64,000 nt of DNA, from contig CAZVUM010000017.1 in assembly GCA_964629575.1 (NCBI GenBank), positions 1 to 64,000 on the forward strand, written 5' to 3'. The stretch comes from JAYPWI01 sp964629575 (GTDB lineage: Bacteria; Actinomycetota; Acidimicrobiia; Acidimicrobiales; Poriferisodalaceae). Under the pieces are notes generated by a model. The model was given only the letters and a program-made list of their open reading frames with translations. It was not told where the DNA came from and made no database searches. Shown one piece after another: positions 25,864 through 34,657 of the stretch (positions are counted from its first letter, which is position 1; each line of letters begins with the position of its first letter). Position numbers and translations under genes: made by a program.

Positions 25864-26322
25864 ATGGGGGACACGTTTTCGATCTCGGTGCTACTACGGC
25901 TGATCATCAGCTTGGCAATCCTTCTCGGCGGGCTCTACGGCCTGAAGGCCTGGAACAGGCGACCCGGAGGTCCGGCCAAGCGAGGCTCCATCGACGTCGT
26001 CGCGCGCGCATCGCTCGGGCGAAGCTCGGCCGTCCACATCGTGGACGTCGGTGATCGCCGATTTCTCCTCGGCACGGGCGAACACCAGGTCAACCTGCTC
26101 ACCGAGCTCGAACGCCCGCCCGACGACGTCATCGACGCCACAGCCGAAGCTCGCGCCCCGGGAGGCGCAGGCGACGACGCTCCCCTCCCACTCGACGACC
26201 CCAACGGATCGGGCGTCGTCACTCGAACACGGCCACGGATCGGCCTGATGGACTGGCTGCGACGGATCACCATCCGTACCCCGCAGCGCGTCAGGGTGAT
26301 CCGGGGCGATGCGACGAACTGA
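25864..26322 (+). CDS. fliO: flagellar export apparatus protein FliO
   Basis: A 152-residue single-pass membrane protein that helps assemble the FliP gate ring. The N-terminal helix LLRLIISLAILLGGLYGLKA is followed by the FliO strand pattern RGSIDVVARASLGRSSAVHI, then VDVGDRRFLLGTGEHQVNLL. The C-terminal tail is basic. FliO diverges strongly between phyla, but this pattern and the place before fliP are diagnostic. Its end overlaps the fliP start by 14 bp. Confidence 0.85.
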   Translation: MGDTFSISVLLRLIISLAILLGGLYGLKAWNRRPGGPAKRGSIDVVARASLGRSSAVHIVDVGDRRFLLGTGEHQVNLLTELERPPDDVIDATAEARAPGGAGDDAPLPLDDPNGSGVVTRTRPRIGLMDWLRRITIRTPQRVRVIRGDATN

Positions 26323-27220
26323 CCGCAGGTTTTCGCTTCGCCGCCATCTCCGCAGAGCCGCCATGGGTGCGGGCCTCATGGCCATCGCCCTCGTCGTGTT
26401 CGCCGGTCCGGCTACGGCCCAAGAAGGTCCGCCGGACGGTCTTCCGCTCGAGGACCCGGCCAACCTCGCCGCTGAGGGCATTCTCGACCCGATCGCCGAC
26501 GGACCGATCGTGGTTCAGGTCGACAACCCCGAGGCACCGACGCCGCCGACCTCGCCCGACGTCGCGATCAACGTCGAGTCCGAGAACGGCGCGGTCAGCA
26601 ACACCGTCCTCATCATCATGTTGCTCACGGTCGGCGCTGTTGCCCCGTCGATCCTGCTGCTCACCACGTCGTTCACCCGATTCATCATCGTTCTCGGGCT
26701 GACCCGCAACGCGCTCGGTACCCAGCAGATCCCCCCGAACCAGGTGCTCACAGGCATCGCGCTGTTCCTGACGCTGTTCGTGATGGGTCCAGTTCTCAGC
26801 CAGATCAACGAGGACGCGCTGCAGCCGCTGCTCGCCGGCGAAATGAGCCAGGGCGAGGCCTTCGACGCCGGATTCGCTCCACTGCGCGAGTTCATGCTCG
26901 CCCAAACCGACCAGGACGACCTTCAGCTTCTGCTCGATCTGCGTGGAGAAGAGCCCGCCACGGCCGAAGACATCTCCCCCACCGTCCTGATCCCGGCGTT
27001 CGTGCTGTCCGAGCTCAAAGCCGCCTTCGTGATCGGGTTCATGATCTTCATCCCGTTCCTGATCATCGATCTGGTGGTCGCATCCGTCTTGATGTCGATG
27101 GGCATGATGATGCTCCCGCCCATCTTCATCAGCCTCCCCCTCAAGTTGTTGCTGTTCGTGATGGTCAATGGCTGGGCACTCATCATCGGGTCCGTCGTCG
27201 AATCCATCAACGGCGTCTAG
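26309..27220 (+). CDS. fliP: flagellar type III export gate protein FliP
   Basis: A 303-residue core export channel subunit. A cleavable signal peptide (about residues 1-42, LMAIALVVFAGPATA) leads to four membrane segments. The family block is ILLLTTSFTRFIIVLGLTRN, with ALGTQQIPPNQVLTGIALFL following, and ELKAAFVIGFMIFIPFLIID near the C-terminus. A start downstream at the ATG of residue 19 is also possible. It is followed by fliQ and fliR in the standard order. Confidence 0.94.
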   Translation: MRRTDRRFSLRRHLRRAAMGAGLMAIALVVFAGPATAQEGPPDGLPLEDPANLAAEGILDPIADGPIVVQVDNPEAPTPPTSPDVAINVESENGAVSNTVLIIMLLTVGAVAPSILLLTTSFTRFIIVLGLTRNALGTQQIPPNQVLTGIALFLTLFVMGPVLSQINEDALQPLLAGEMSQGEAFDAGFAPLREFMLAQTDQDDLQLLLDLRGEEPATAEDISPTVLIPAFVLSELKAAFVIGFMIFIPFLIIDLVVASVLMSMGMMMLPPIFISLPLKLLLFVMVNGWALIIGSVVESINGV

Positions 27221-27228
27221 GAGGCGCA

Positions 27229-27495
27229 GTGACCGATTCCGTCGTCATCGACATCGCACGTGAGGCCTTCATCATCTCTGCGAAGCTCGCCGGACCGATT
27301 CTGTTGGTCAGCCTCGGCATCGGCGTCGTCGTCAGCCTCATCCAAGCCGTCACCTCCATTCAGGAGATGACACTCACCTTCGTCCCCAAGCTCGTCGGCG
27401 CAGCGCTGATCGTGCTGCTCGCAGGCAACTGGATGCTGACCGAGTTCACGGTCTACGTGCAGAAGCTCTGGACCGCGATCCCGACCTTCGCCTGA
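27229..27495 (+). CDS. fliQ: flagellar export gate protein FliQ
   Basis: An 88-residue protein with two membrane hairpin helices: GPILLVSLGIGVVVSLIQAV and LVGAALIVLLAGNWMLTEF, flanking TSIQEMTLTFVPK. Four FliQ copies join FliP5FliR1 in the export gate. Length and motifs are fully typical. The GTG start is preceded by AGGAGG. Confidence 0.94.
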   Translation: MTDSVVIDIAREAFIISAKLAGPILLVSLGIGVVVSLIQAVTSIQEMTLTFVPKLVGAALIVLLAGNWMLTEFTVYVQKLWTAIPTFA

Positions 27496-27514
27496 GGCCT
27501 GGTCCGAGACCGCG

Positions 27515-28282
27515 ATGACCGACGTCACCATCGGCGCAGAAGCCGTCGCCGGACTGCTCCTCGCGATCAGTCGGGTGGGAGGGTTCCTGCTCGCGAGCCC
27601 ACACATCAGCCAGCGGCTCCCCGCATCTGGTCGGCTGGCGATCACGGTGGGGATCTCGCTCTTCCTCGCGGTTCCGGTGTCGTCGAGCACGCTCGCCGTC
27701 GCGCCCCTCGTGACGGCCGTCATCACGAACCTGGCGGCCGGACTCATCCTGGGGCTGCTGACGGCGGTGCTGTTTCAAGCCTTCTCGACCGCCGGCGCGA
27801 TGGTCGACGTCACGAGCGGCCTCGCCGTGTCCGCCGTGTTCGATCCCACCATGGGTGCCTCATCCACCATCTTCCAGCGATTCTTCGATCTCGTCGCGGT
27901 GACGCTGTTCTTCGTCCTCGGAGGCCACCGTCTGATTCTCATGGGGCTCAACACCTCGATCGAGGTCATCGGGCTCGACGGGTCGATCAACCTCGACGGG
28001 AGTCTGGGCGACATGGCCCTGACCACGTTGAGCAACTACACCCTGGCCGCGCTGGAGATCGCCGTGCCCATCCTGTCGGCGCTTCTGCTCTCCGAACTCG
28101 CTCTCGGCGTCGCGTCTCGCCTGTTGCCTCAGGCCAACGTGTTCCTGCTCGGGCTGCCACTCAAGATCCTCGTGGTGCTCGCGGTGGTCGTCGTCTCCGT
28201 CAACTCGTTCCCCCAGGTCATGGACTGGATGCTCGTGGAGATGGAGCGAACGATGGAACGCGTCCTGATGGGCATGAGATAG
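27515..28282 (+). CDS. fliR: flagellar export gate protein FliR
   Basis: A 255-residue membrane protein closing the FliPQR gate. The N-terminal SRVGGFLLASPHISQRLPAS equals the family R..G.....P......P motif. VTSGLAVSAVFDPTMGASS and FLLGLPLKILVVLAVVVV are the middle and C-terminal signatures. Six membrane segments are expected. It is followed by a 191-bp gap with a hairpin before flhB. Confidence 0.92.
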   Translation: MTDVTIGAEAVAGLLLAISRVGGFLLASPHISQRLPASGRLAITVGISLFLAVPVSSSTLAVAPLVTAVITNLAAGLILGLLTAVLFQAFSTAGAMVDVTSGLAVSAVFDPTMGASSTIFQRFFDLVAVTLFFVLGGHRLILMGLNTSIEVIGLDGSINLDGSLGDMALTTLSNYTLAALEIAVPILSALLLSELALGVASRLLPQANVFLLGLPLKILVVLAVVVVSVNSFPQVMDWMLVEMERTMERVLMGMR

Positions 28283-28305
28283 GGGTAGGGCTTTCGGGAG
28301 CACCC

Positions 28306-28324
28306 GCGCTCGGATTCCGAGCGC
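28306..28324 (+). terminator. hairpin between fliR and flhB
   Basis: GCGCTCGG, ATT, CCGAGCGC: a perfect 8-bp stem with a 3-nt loop, 24 bp after the fliR stop and 150 bp before flhB. It lacks a T-run. It may be a partial terminator or an mRNA processing or stability element dividing the long operon. Confidence 0.45.
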
Positions 28325-28473
28325 TCCGGCGCCCAAAAGCGAGGTTGGCACGGCCTTGAGCGCTAGAGGTCGCGGTCGACTTCTCACAGTGAGGTTCCGC
28401 GCCTGTGCGGTTCCTCGGGCGTTCCAGGAGGGGACAGCTCGTCGGCCAGGGATGGTCCGAGACAGGTACGTCC

Positions 28474-29568
28474 ATGGCGGAAGCGCCGAAAAAGGACCAG
28501 AAAACAGAAGATCCGACGCCGAGGAGAAAGAAACAACTCCGGAGCGAAGGCAAGGTCGCGCGCAGCCCCGACATCGGCTCCGCGATCGCGCTCGGCGGGC
28601 TCTATGTGGTCTTTCGGTTCTTCCTGCCCGCGATGGGACAGACCCTCGCCGAGTTCACGACAAAGCTCTTGTCGTCGCTCGGCAACGGACCCGACCGTGA
28701 GCTGATCAACACCTCGCTGGCGCCGACGGTCGTCACCGTGCTCATGCCGCCAATCGCGCTCGCCGTCATCCTCGCCATCGCGGCCGGCGTAGGCCAAACG
28801 CGCGGTGTGGTCTCCCCCAAGGCCCTCAAGCCCAAGTTCAACCGACTCAGCCCCAAGCAGGGCATCGAGAAGTTCAAGCCATCCACCATGGGCTTCGAGT
28901 CACTGCGGGTGATCCTCAAGACCGCGCTGCTCATCGCCGTGCTGTGGATCCCCATCCAGGGAATCATCGGACGCACCCCCTCGACCCGGGGAATCTCCGA
29001 GTGGGCGAAGTTCGCCAGCGAGTCGATCGCCACCGTGCTCCTCTACGCCGCACTGCTCGCCACCGTCATCGCGGCGATCGACTACACCCACAAGCGTCGC
29101 AAGATGACCAAGGACTCGAAGATGACCCGCCAGGAGGTCCGCGACGAGGCCAAAGAGAGCGACGGCGACCCGTTCATCAAGCGGGCGCGGAAGGAGCGTG
29201 CTCGCGAGCTGAGCCGCAACCGGATGATCGCCGACGTCTCGACCGCCGATGTCCTCCTCGTCAACCCGGTTCGATTCGCGGTGGCCCTCAAGTACGTCGA
29301 AGAAGAAGGCGCTCCCCGCGTGGTTGCACGCGGTGCGGGCAAGTTCGCCCAGAAGTTGCGCGCCGAGGCATACCGACACGGTGTGATGGTTCGCCAAGAC
29401 CCACCGCTGACGCGAGCCCTCTACCGACGATGCCGCGTTGGACAGTTCGTCCCAGCGGAGCTCTACGCGGCTGTAGCGATCGTCCTCGCCGCCGTGTATC
29501 GCCGCAGGGCGATGCGGGCCGCCAGAGGGCGAGGCCCCCTCACTGAGCAGATCCGGATCGCGGCATGA
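28474..29568 (+). CDS. flhB: flagellar export switch protein FlhB (NPVR variant)
   Basis: A 364-residue substrate-specificity switch of the export gate. The N-terminal family motif KTEDPTPRRKKQLRSEGKVA is followed by four membrane helices and a cytoplasmic domain from about 230. The autocleavage motif, almost always NPTH, reads NPVR here (VLLVNPVRFAVAL). Asn and Pro are kept but Thr and His are replaced. The ATG at 28474 is preferred; a longer in-frame reading from 28405 adds 23 atypical residues. It overlaps flhA by 4 bp. Confidence 0.93.
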   Translation: MAEAPKKDQKTEDPTPRRKKQLRSEGKVARSPDIGSAIALGGLYVVFRFFLPAMGQTLAEFTTKLLSSLGNGPDRELINTSLAPTVVTVLMPPIALAVILAIAAGVGQTRGVVSPKALKPKFNRLSPKQGIEKFKPSTMGFESLRVILKTALLIAVLWIPIQGIIGRTPSTRGISEWAKFASESIATVLLYAALLATVIAAIDYTHKRRKMTKDSKMTRQEVRDEAKESDGDPFIKRARKERARELSRNRMIADVSTADVLLVNPVRFAVALKYVEEEGAPRVVARGAGKFAQKLRAEAYRHGVMVRQDPPLTRALYRRCRVGQFVPAELYAAVAIVLAAVYRRRAMRAARGRGPLTEQIRIAA

Positions 29569-31667
29569 CCGGGCGTCTGGGGCTGCTGCTGCCCGTCTTC
29601 GTCGTCGGCGCCGTCGTGATGATGGTGATTCCGGTGAGCCCGATGGTGCTCGACCTGCTGCTCACCCTCAACATCGCATTCGCAGTGCTCGTGCTGCTCT
29701 CGGTCGTGACACTGCGCGACAGCCTCGACCTGTCCGTGTTTCCCGCTCTGTTGCTGGTGATGACCCTGGCCAGGCTCGCTCTCAACGTGAGCTCGACGCG
29801 CCTCATCCTCCTCGACGGCTACGCAGGCAAGGTGATCGAGACCTTCGGCGGTTTCGTGGTCGGCGGCAGCGTCATCGTCGGCTTGGTCGTGTTCTTGATC
29901 CTCATCGTGATCCAGTTCGCCGTGGTCACCAACGGTGCGGGACGCGTCGCCGAGGTGGCAGCGAGGTTCACCCTCGATGCCATGCCCGGCAAGCAGATGG
30001 CCATCGACGCCGACCTCAGCGCCGGCCTCATCGACGAAGCGGAGGCTCGCGAGAAGCGGGAACGTATCGCCACAGAGGCCGAGTTCTACGGGGCGATGGA
30101 CGGTGCTTCGAAGTTCGTGAAGGGTGATGTTCTCGCCGGCAGCATCATCGTCCTCATCAACCTCTTCGGCGGGTTCGCCGTCGGGCTGGGCGCAGGCTTG
30201 TCGCTGAGCGAGGCGATGGCCACCTACACCCTCCTCACCGTCGGCGACGGCCTGGTCAGCCAGATCCCCGCCCTTCTCACATCGATCGGAGCCGGCCTCC
30301 TCATCACTCGCGTCGGCACGGATCGCGACCTCGGCGCCGAGGTGGGCCAACAGCTCTTCCAGGCCAGGCGAGCTCTGCGCCTCGCCAGCTTCGTGATCAT
30401 CGCGCTCGGCCTCTTGCCCGGGCTGCCCAAGATCCCGTTCTTCGTGGTCGCAGCCACTCTCTACGTGCTCTCGACTCGAGTCACGATCCCCGAGGACGAC
30501 ACCGGCGAGGACGACGAGGCTCCGGTCATCGAACTCGACCCGGACGATCCCGAGGCGATCATCGGTGCGATGCGAGTCGAACCACTCGAACTCCATCTCG
30601 CGTACGACACCCTCGATCTCATCGACGAGGACCGCGGCGGGGACCTGCTCAACCGGGTGAAGGCGCTGCGTCGTCAGATCGCCCAGGAGCTCGGATTCGT
30701 CATGCCTTTGGTGCGAACCCGGGACGACGTCAGCCTGCCGAGCGGCGGCTACGCCGTTCACCTCGATGGCGTGCGCATCGCGCAGTCCGAGGCGCCGCGG
30801 GGCGAGATCATGGCCCTTCCAGCAGGCGACGGCAGCGAACTCCGGGCGCTCGGCGGCCGCGAGACCACCGAACCGGTCTTCGGTCTGAGGGCCTACTGGC
30901 TGCCGGACCATGCCAAGGAGCAGGTCGCCTCGTCTGGGGCCACGGTCGTCGACCGTTCGTCGGTGATCGTCACCCATCTCGCCGACGTCGTCCGCAACCA
31001 GGCCGCCCGGCTGCTGCAGCGCCAGGACGTGCACCTGCTCATCGATGGCCTCCGCTACGACCATCCCCTCCTGGCCAAGGAGGTGGACGACGACGTCGTA
31101 CCGATCGGGGTCCTCCACGAGGTGCTCCGCGCACTTCTCGACGAAGGGGTCAGCGTGCGCCAGCTCGGAACCATCGTCGAGTCGCTGTCCACCCACGCCG
31201 GTGAGGACCGCGGCGAACAAGTGGCGCGTGCTCGCGCGGCCCTCGGCCCATCGATCGTCAACACCCTCGCGAGTGGGCGAAGGATCGGAGCCGTGACGCT
31301 CGAACCAACCCTCGAGGTGCAGCTCCACGAGTCGCTCCGCGATCTCGACGGCGACCAGCTGCTGGTGCTCGACCCAGCCACGGCGACAGCCCTCGTGAAT
31401 TCGATCGCCGAACACTCGCAGTCAGTGGATCCCGCCATCACCCCCGCTGTCATCTGTGGCAGCGGCATCAGGCGCCCACTTCGCAAGTTCCTGCTCAGCC
31501 AGGGTCTCGAGATGGCCGTGCTCGCGTACGGCGAGGTCGGCGACGGAACCGATCTCGTCGGCATCGCGGTGATCGCCAGTCCTCAACTCGCCCTCGACGG
31601 CGCTGCGAACGCAGCCCTCGGCCCGGCCCAGTCCAATCCAACCCAGATCCCTGAGGGGAGCTCCTGA
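29565..31667 (+). CDS. flhA: flagellar export gate protein FlhA
   Basis: A 700-residue main export gate subunit. Eight membrane helices occupy about residues 1-325; the conserved block ALLLVMTLARLALNVSSTRL and the charged FHIPEP loop (TLDAMPGKQMAIDADLSAGL) are clear. The cytoplasmic nonamer-forming domain (about 345-690) binds FlgN-, FliS- and FliT-type chaperones. It overlaps the following FlhF-like gene by one base. Confidence 0.95.
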   Translation: MTGRLGLLLPVFVVGAVVMMVIPVSPMVLDLLLTLNIAFAVLVLLSVVTLRDSLDLSVFPALLLVMTLARLALNVSSTRLILLDGYAGKVIETFGGFVVGGSVIVGLVVFLILIVIQFAVVTNGAGRVAEVAARFTLDAMPGKQMAIDADLSAGLIDEAEAREKRERIATEAEFYGAMDGASKFVKGDVLAGSIIVLINLFGGFAVGLGAGLSLSEAMATYTLLTVGDGLVSQIPALLTSIGAGLLITRVGTDRDLGAEVGQQLFQARRALRLASFVIIALGLLPGLPKIPFFVVAATLYVLSTRVTIPEDDTGEDDEAPVIELDPDDPEAIIGAMRVEPLELHLAYDTLDLIDEDRGGDLLNRVKALRRQIAQELGFVMPLVRTRDDVSLPSGGYAVHLDGVRIAQSEAPRGEIMALPAGDGSELRALGGRETTEPVFGLRAYWLPDHAKEQVASSGATVVDRSSVIVTHLADVVRNQAARLLQRQDVHLLIDGLRYDHPLLAKEVDDDVVPIGVLHEVLRALLDEGVSVRQLGTIVESLSTHAGEDRGEQVARARAALGPSIVNTLASGRRIGAVTLEPTLEVQLHESLRDLDGDQLLVLDPATATALVNSIAEHSQSVDPAITPAVICGSGIRRPLRKFLLSQGLEMAVLAYGEVGDGTDLVGIAVIASPQLALDGAANAALGPAQSNPTQIPEGSS

Positions 31668-32908
31668 TGAACCCATCAGCCGGACAGACGGCTCATGCAT
31701 CGCCACACGAGACAGCAGAGTCGATCGTGGTCGAAGCCCCCACGGTGGACGCCGCCCTCGAGGCCGTCGCCGCCCAGATGGGAACCGACTGCCGCATTCT
31801 GGCCGTGGACAAGGTCTCGCGCGGCGGGATCGCCGGCTTCTTCGGCAAGGAGACCTACCAGGTCGAGGTCGAGAGACCCGCTCGCGTCGAGCTCGAAGAC
31901 CTGAGTGCATCGACGCCACAGCAGACAGCCCGCGCAGCTGTGGACAGGGTTCTCGAAGCGGCCGACCAGGACCCCGACGCGACCTTCGGCGATGTCTTCC
32001 GCTCTCGACTCGCAACGTCTGCGCCCGAGCCCGAGCCCTTCGACGGGATCGACCTCACAGCGCTCGAAGCCGAGGGCCCAGCACCCACCGCGGACCCGCC
32101 GGGCGACGCGGCCCTCGACCGTCTTCGCAGCGCGATCGAAGAAGAGCGCTCCAAGGCCGAGATCCCGCAGCCGGTGGCCGATCCGCAAGCCGTGCCCGAT
32201 CTGCAGCCGGATCCCGAGCCTCCCGTGCAGCCCGAGCTCGAGGTACCCGCCGAACCCGCCGTGCCCACCGCGCCCGATCCCGGCGCTCGCATCGACGACG
32301 CCGCTCGTCGCACACCGACGAGTCGGCCACGTACCCGCTCTGCCGATCCCGGTGGTCGCGACGTTGGCGAACCGATCTTCACCGCCGACCACCTGGTGCG
32401 GACGGGTCTGCCGTTCAGCTTCGTCGTGCAGCTGGGCGATCTGAGCACCCTCGACGACGTCAGTCGTCTGGTTCAGCTGGCCAACGCACTGCAGCCGTGG
32501 TGTGGGCCGCTCCCTCGCCACGACAACCTCGTGGTCGGCCTCCGCGCCGACCGCCTGGCGCGGCCACTCGGCCTCGACGTCCATGGCCCGAGCGATCCGG
32601 TGCCCACGGACGGTTCGGCGATCTGGATCTGCAACCCCAACGATGCGGCGACCAACGCGTACCTCGGTCAGATTCGCGGCAACCGCGGGCTGCACATCGT
32701 GGATCCGACCCCCGACACACTCGCCAGGCTCGACGCGGGCACCATCGTGTCCTGGGGTGACTCCGAGATCGGATTCGACGCATTGCTCTTCGCGCTCGAG
32801 CGGGGGCTGCACCTGGGCTTCGACGTGTCCGGAGCGGAGGCCCGCCGCGCGACCGCGGTCGAGATGGCCATCGGTATTCGTTCGCGACTCCCACTGAGCG
32901 GCTCATGA
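31667..32908 (+). CDS. FlhF-like protein lacking GTPase motifs
   Basis: A 413-residue protein directly after flhA, the usual place of flhF. The N-terminus (about 18-66) resembles the FlhF B-domain or Jag-N: ALEAVAAQMGTDCRILAVDK and RGGIAGFFGKETYQVEVE. An acidic Pro/Ala/Asp-rich linker covers about 75-230. The C-terminal about 180 residues (TADHLVRTGLPFSFVVQLGD onward) look alpha/beta, but I find no P-loop, no DxxG and no (N/T)KxD, so it should not be a working SRP-type GTPase. It is probably a degenerate FlhF setting flagellar placement or number. Confidence 0.6.
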   Translation: MNPSAGQTAHASPHETAESIVVEAPTVDAALEAVAAQMGTDCRILAVDKVSRGGIAGFFGKETYQVEVERPARVELEDLSASTPQQTARAAVDRVLEAADQDPDATFGDVFRSRLATSAPEPEPFDGIDLTALEAEGPAPTADPPGDAALDRLRSAIEEERSKAEIPQPVADPQAVPDLQPDPEPPVQPELEVPAEPAVPTAPDPGARIDDAARRTPTSRPRTRSADPGGRDVGEPIFTADHLVRTGLPFSFVVQLGDLSTLDDVSRLVQLANALQPWCGPLPRHDNLVVGLRADRLARPLGLDVHGPSDPVPTDGSAIWICNPNDAATNAYLGQIRGNRGLHIVDPTPDTLARLDAGTIVSWGDSEIGFDALLFALERGLHLGFDVSGAEARRATAVEMAIGIRSRLPLSGS

Positions 32909-33168
32909 AGATCGTTCGAAAGACCCTCGCCGTCGCAGGGCTCCTCGCGCTTGGACTCATCGGCTATCAGCTCATGACGAGCCAGCTCGACCTCGTCGAC
33001 GCGGCCCAGCGGGCGACCGCCGTCATGTTCGCCCTGATGTTGCTGCAATGGATCACTCGGCTCGCCGTGACGAGCTACCTGAAGAACCTGGAGACCCAGG
33101 CATCCTCGGCCTCGAGCGGCGGACCCGGCCCGGGCTCTCGCGAGGAAATCAGCCTCCAGCGCGACTAG
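32905..33168 (+). CDS. small membrane protein, end of flagellar operon
   Basis: An 87-residue protein with two hydrophobic segments: KTLAVAGLLALGLIGYQLM (about 6-24) and AVMFALMLLQWITRLAVTSY (about 39-58). A hydrophilic tail contains SSASSGGPGPGSREE. It overlaps the FlhF-like gene by 4 bp, so it is co-translated with the export genes. No family is recognised. Possible roles are in export apparatus assembly or pole organisation, without direct evidence. Confidence 0.6.
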   Translation: MKIVRKTLAVAGLLALGLIGYQLMTSQLDLVDAAQRATAVMFALMLLQWITRLAVTSYLKNLETQASSASSGGPGPGSREEISLQRD

Positions 33169-33271
33169 CTGTTTCGGCTCTACGCCACGCCGCGACCGGT
33201 CAGCACCAGAAAATTGGTCACCGCAGCAGCAATGCCGCCCGCGCGAAGGGCGAGCGCGGCAGGGCGTTGGC

Positions 33272-34093
33272 TCACGCGTCGTCTGATGCCTCTGGAACGA
33301 TCGACGACGCGACCAGAGCGAGGGCATCGCTCCCAAGTCCGAGGACTTCAGCGGCCTGCTGGGCCTCAGGCGAGAACTCCCGGTCGGGATCGGTCACCCG
33401 ATGAACGAGGCCGTCGGCGAGTGCCACGCCGTGTGCCAGAAGGCTGTCGCCCTCGGCAGCCCGATGGTGATACTGCACCGCTGTCGCGATGGAGCTCGGG
33501 AGGTTCCACTGCTCGAGGATCACCCGGCCCACCTCGCCGTGGTCCACACCAACGAGATCGCGCTCGATGGTGGTCCAGTCGACGGCGAACTCGTGGATGC
33601 GCTCGAAGAGCGACTGGTCCACGCCTCGCAGCGTCGAAGCGATCACGAGCTTGCCGATGTCGTGGAGAACGCAGGCGGTCGTGATCTCGTTGGGCAACAG
33701 GCCCTTGGTCGCGCTGCGAAGGGCAGCGCCGGCGCTGAGCGCCAAGAACGCGTGGTTGCCGAAGGCTCCGGGCTCGAGGTTGTAGGGCCCGACGGGCTGA
33801 TCGAAGGTGTCACCCACCGAGGTGAAGACTGCGACGGCGGCGATCCGCCCTGTGCCGAGCCGAACCACCGCGTCGTTGGCGGTCGCGACGGCCCCGCGGG
33901 CACCGAGGCCGACGGAGTTGGCCTCGCGGAGAACGTGCGCGAGAAGGGTGGGATCGGTCTCGAGAATGGCGGCGACGTCGGCGACCTCGGTGTCGGCACG
34001 CGCGGAGGCGGCGACGAGCTCGAGAACGCTGGTCGGGAGGGGCTGGAGGCCATCGGCAGCGTCCAGGAGCACTTCGTCGTAGTCGAGAACCAC
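33272..34093 (-). CDS. HDOD-domain signalling protein
   Basis: A 273-residue HDOD protein, a non-enzymatic relative of HD phosphohydrolases often linked to motility and c-di-GMP signalling. It shows GLQPLPTSVLELVAASARAD, then TDPTLLAHVLREANS, CVLHDIGKLVIAS (an HD pair is retained) and YHHRAAEGDSLLAHGVALAD. The GTG at 34093 is chosen for the AAGGAG eight bases upstream. It is the last gene of chemotaxis cluster 1, 118 bp after cheX, and converges with the flagellar operon. Confidence 0.82.
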   Translation of the reverse strand: MVLDYDEVLLDAADGLQPLPTSVLELVAASARADTEVADVAAILETDPTLLAHVLREANSVGLGARGAVATANDAVVRLGTGRIAAVAVFTSVGDTFDQPVGPYNLEPGAFGNHAFLALSAGAALRSATKGLLPNEITTACVLHDIGKLVIASTLRGVDQSLFERIHEFAVDWTTIERDLVGVDHGEVGRVILEQWNLPSSIATAVQYHHRAAEGDSLLAHGVALADGLVHRVTDPDREFSPEAQQAAEVLGLGSDALALVASSIVPEASDDA

Positions 34094-34210
34094 GTCAGCT
34101 TCTCCTTCTCGTGTCCTCGACACTCATGTCGGCGCCGCTCTGGCTCATCTGATGTCCTACCTCGGCTCTTGAGCAGATCTGCGTGTGGTGCACCACCGGA
34201 CGACTCCTGG

Positions 34211-34657
34211 TCAGGTCTTCAGTTGGACCTCGAGCACGCCGAGATCGTGGTAGATGGACACGCTGCCGCTGAGCAGCTCGAGTTCCATCGCCGATGCGGC
34301 GCGCACGGAAGGCACATCCAGGGACGTTTCGTCGGGAAGCACGGTCTTGGCCGTCCCCCCGAAGACGTTGCAGAACTCCGACATCGTGTCGAGCGCATCC
34401 TGCGTTTCGAGCTCTTCGGGATCACAGCCGGCCCAGACGGCCGCCAGTCCCAGCGCTACGGGTTCGATGGCGCGCACGGTGATCATGCCCTCCATCTCGC
34501 CGACGATCGGAACCTGAGCCTCGAGGATCAGCCCGGGGTCCCCGCTCGTCGAAGCGCGGCAGACGCCGCCGGCCATTGTTTCGACCACGCTTTCGAGCGT
34601 CTCGAGCATGATCTCCTGGAGCTCGTCGATGAAGGTGTCTGGTCGCGACATGGTCAT
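34211..34657 (-). CDS. cheX: CheX-like CheY-P phosphatase
   Basis: A 148-residue CheC/CheX-family protein that would dephosphorylate CheY-P. The single catalytic helix is ALDTMSEFCNVFGGTAKTVL, giving the SxxExxN motif (E-F-C-N). Having only one such motif matches CheX, which has one, and not CheC, which has two. The ATG at 34657 overlaps the CheR stop (ATGA). Gram-negative enteric bacteria use CheZ instead. It is part of the cheA-cheW-cheY-cheB-cheR-cheX run. Confidence 0.8.
   Translation of the reverse strand: MTMSRPDTFIDELQEIMLETLESVVETMAGGVCRASTSGDPGLILEAQVPIVGEMEGMITVRAIEPVALGLAAVWAGCDPEELETQDALDTMSEFCNVFGGTAKTVLPDETSLDVPSVRAASAMELELLSGSVSIYHDLGVLEVQLKT

Noticed and set aside
29463..31415. 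650-residue minus-strand open frame opposite flhA
   Set aside because: Asp/Glu/His/Gly-rich translation without any domain; antisense shadow of flhA.
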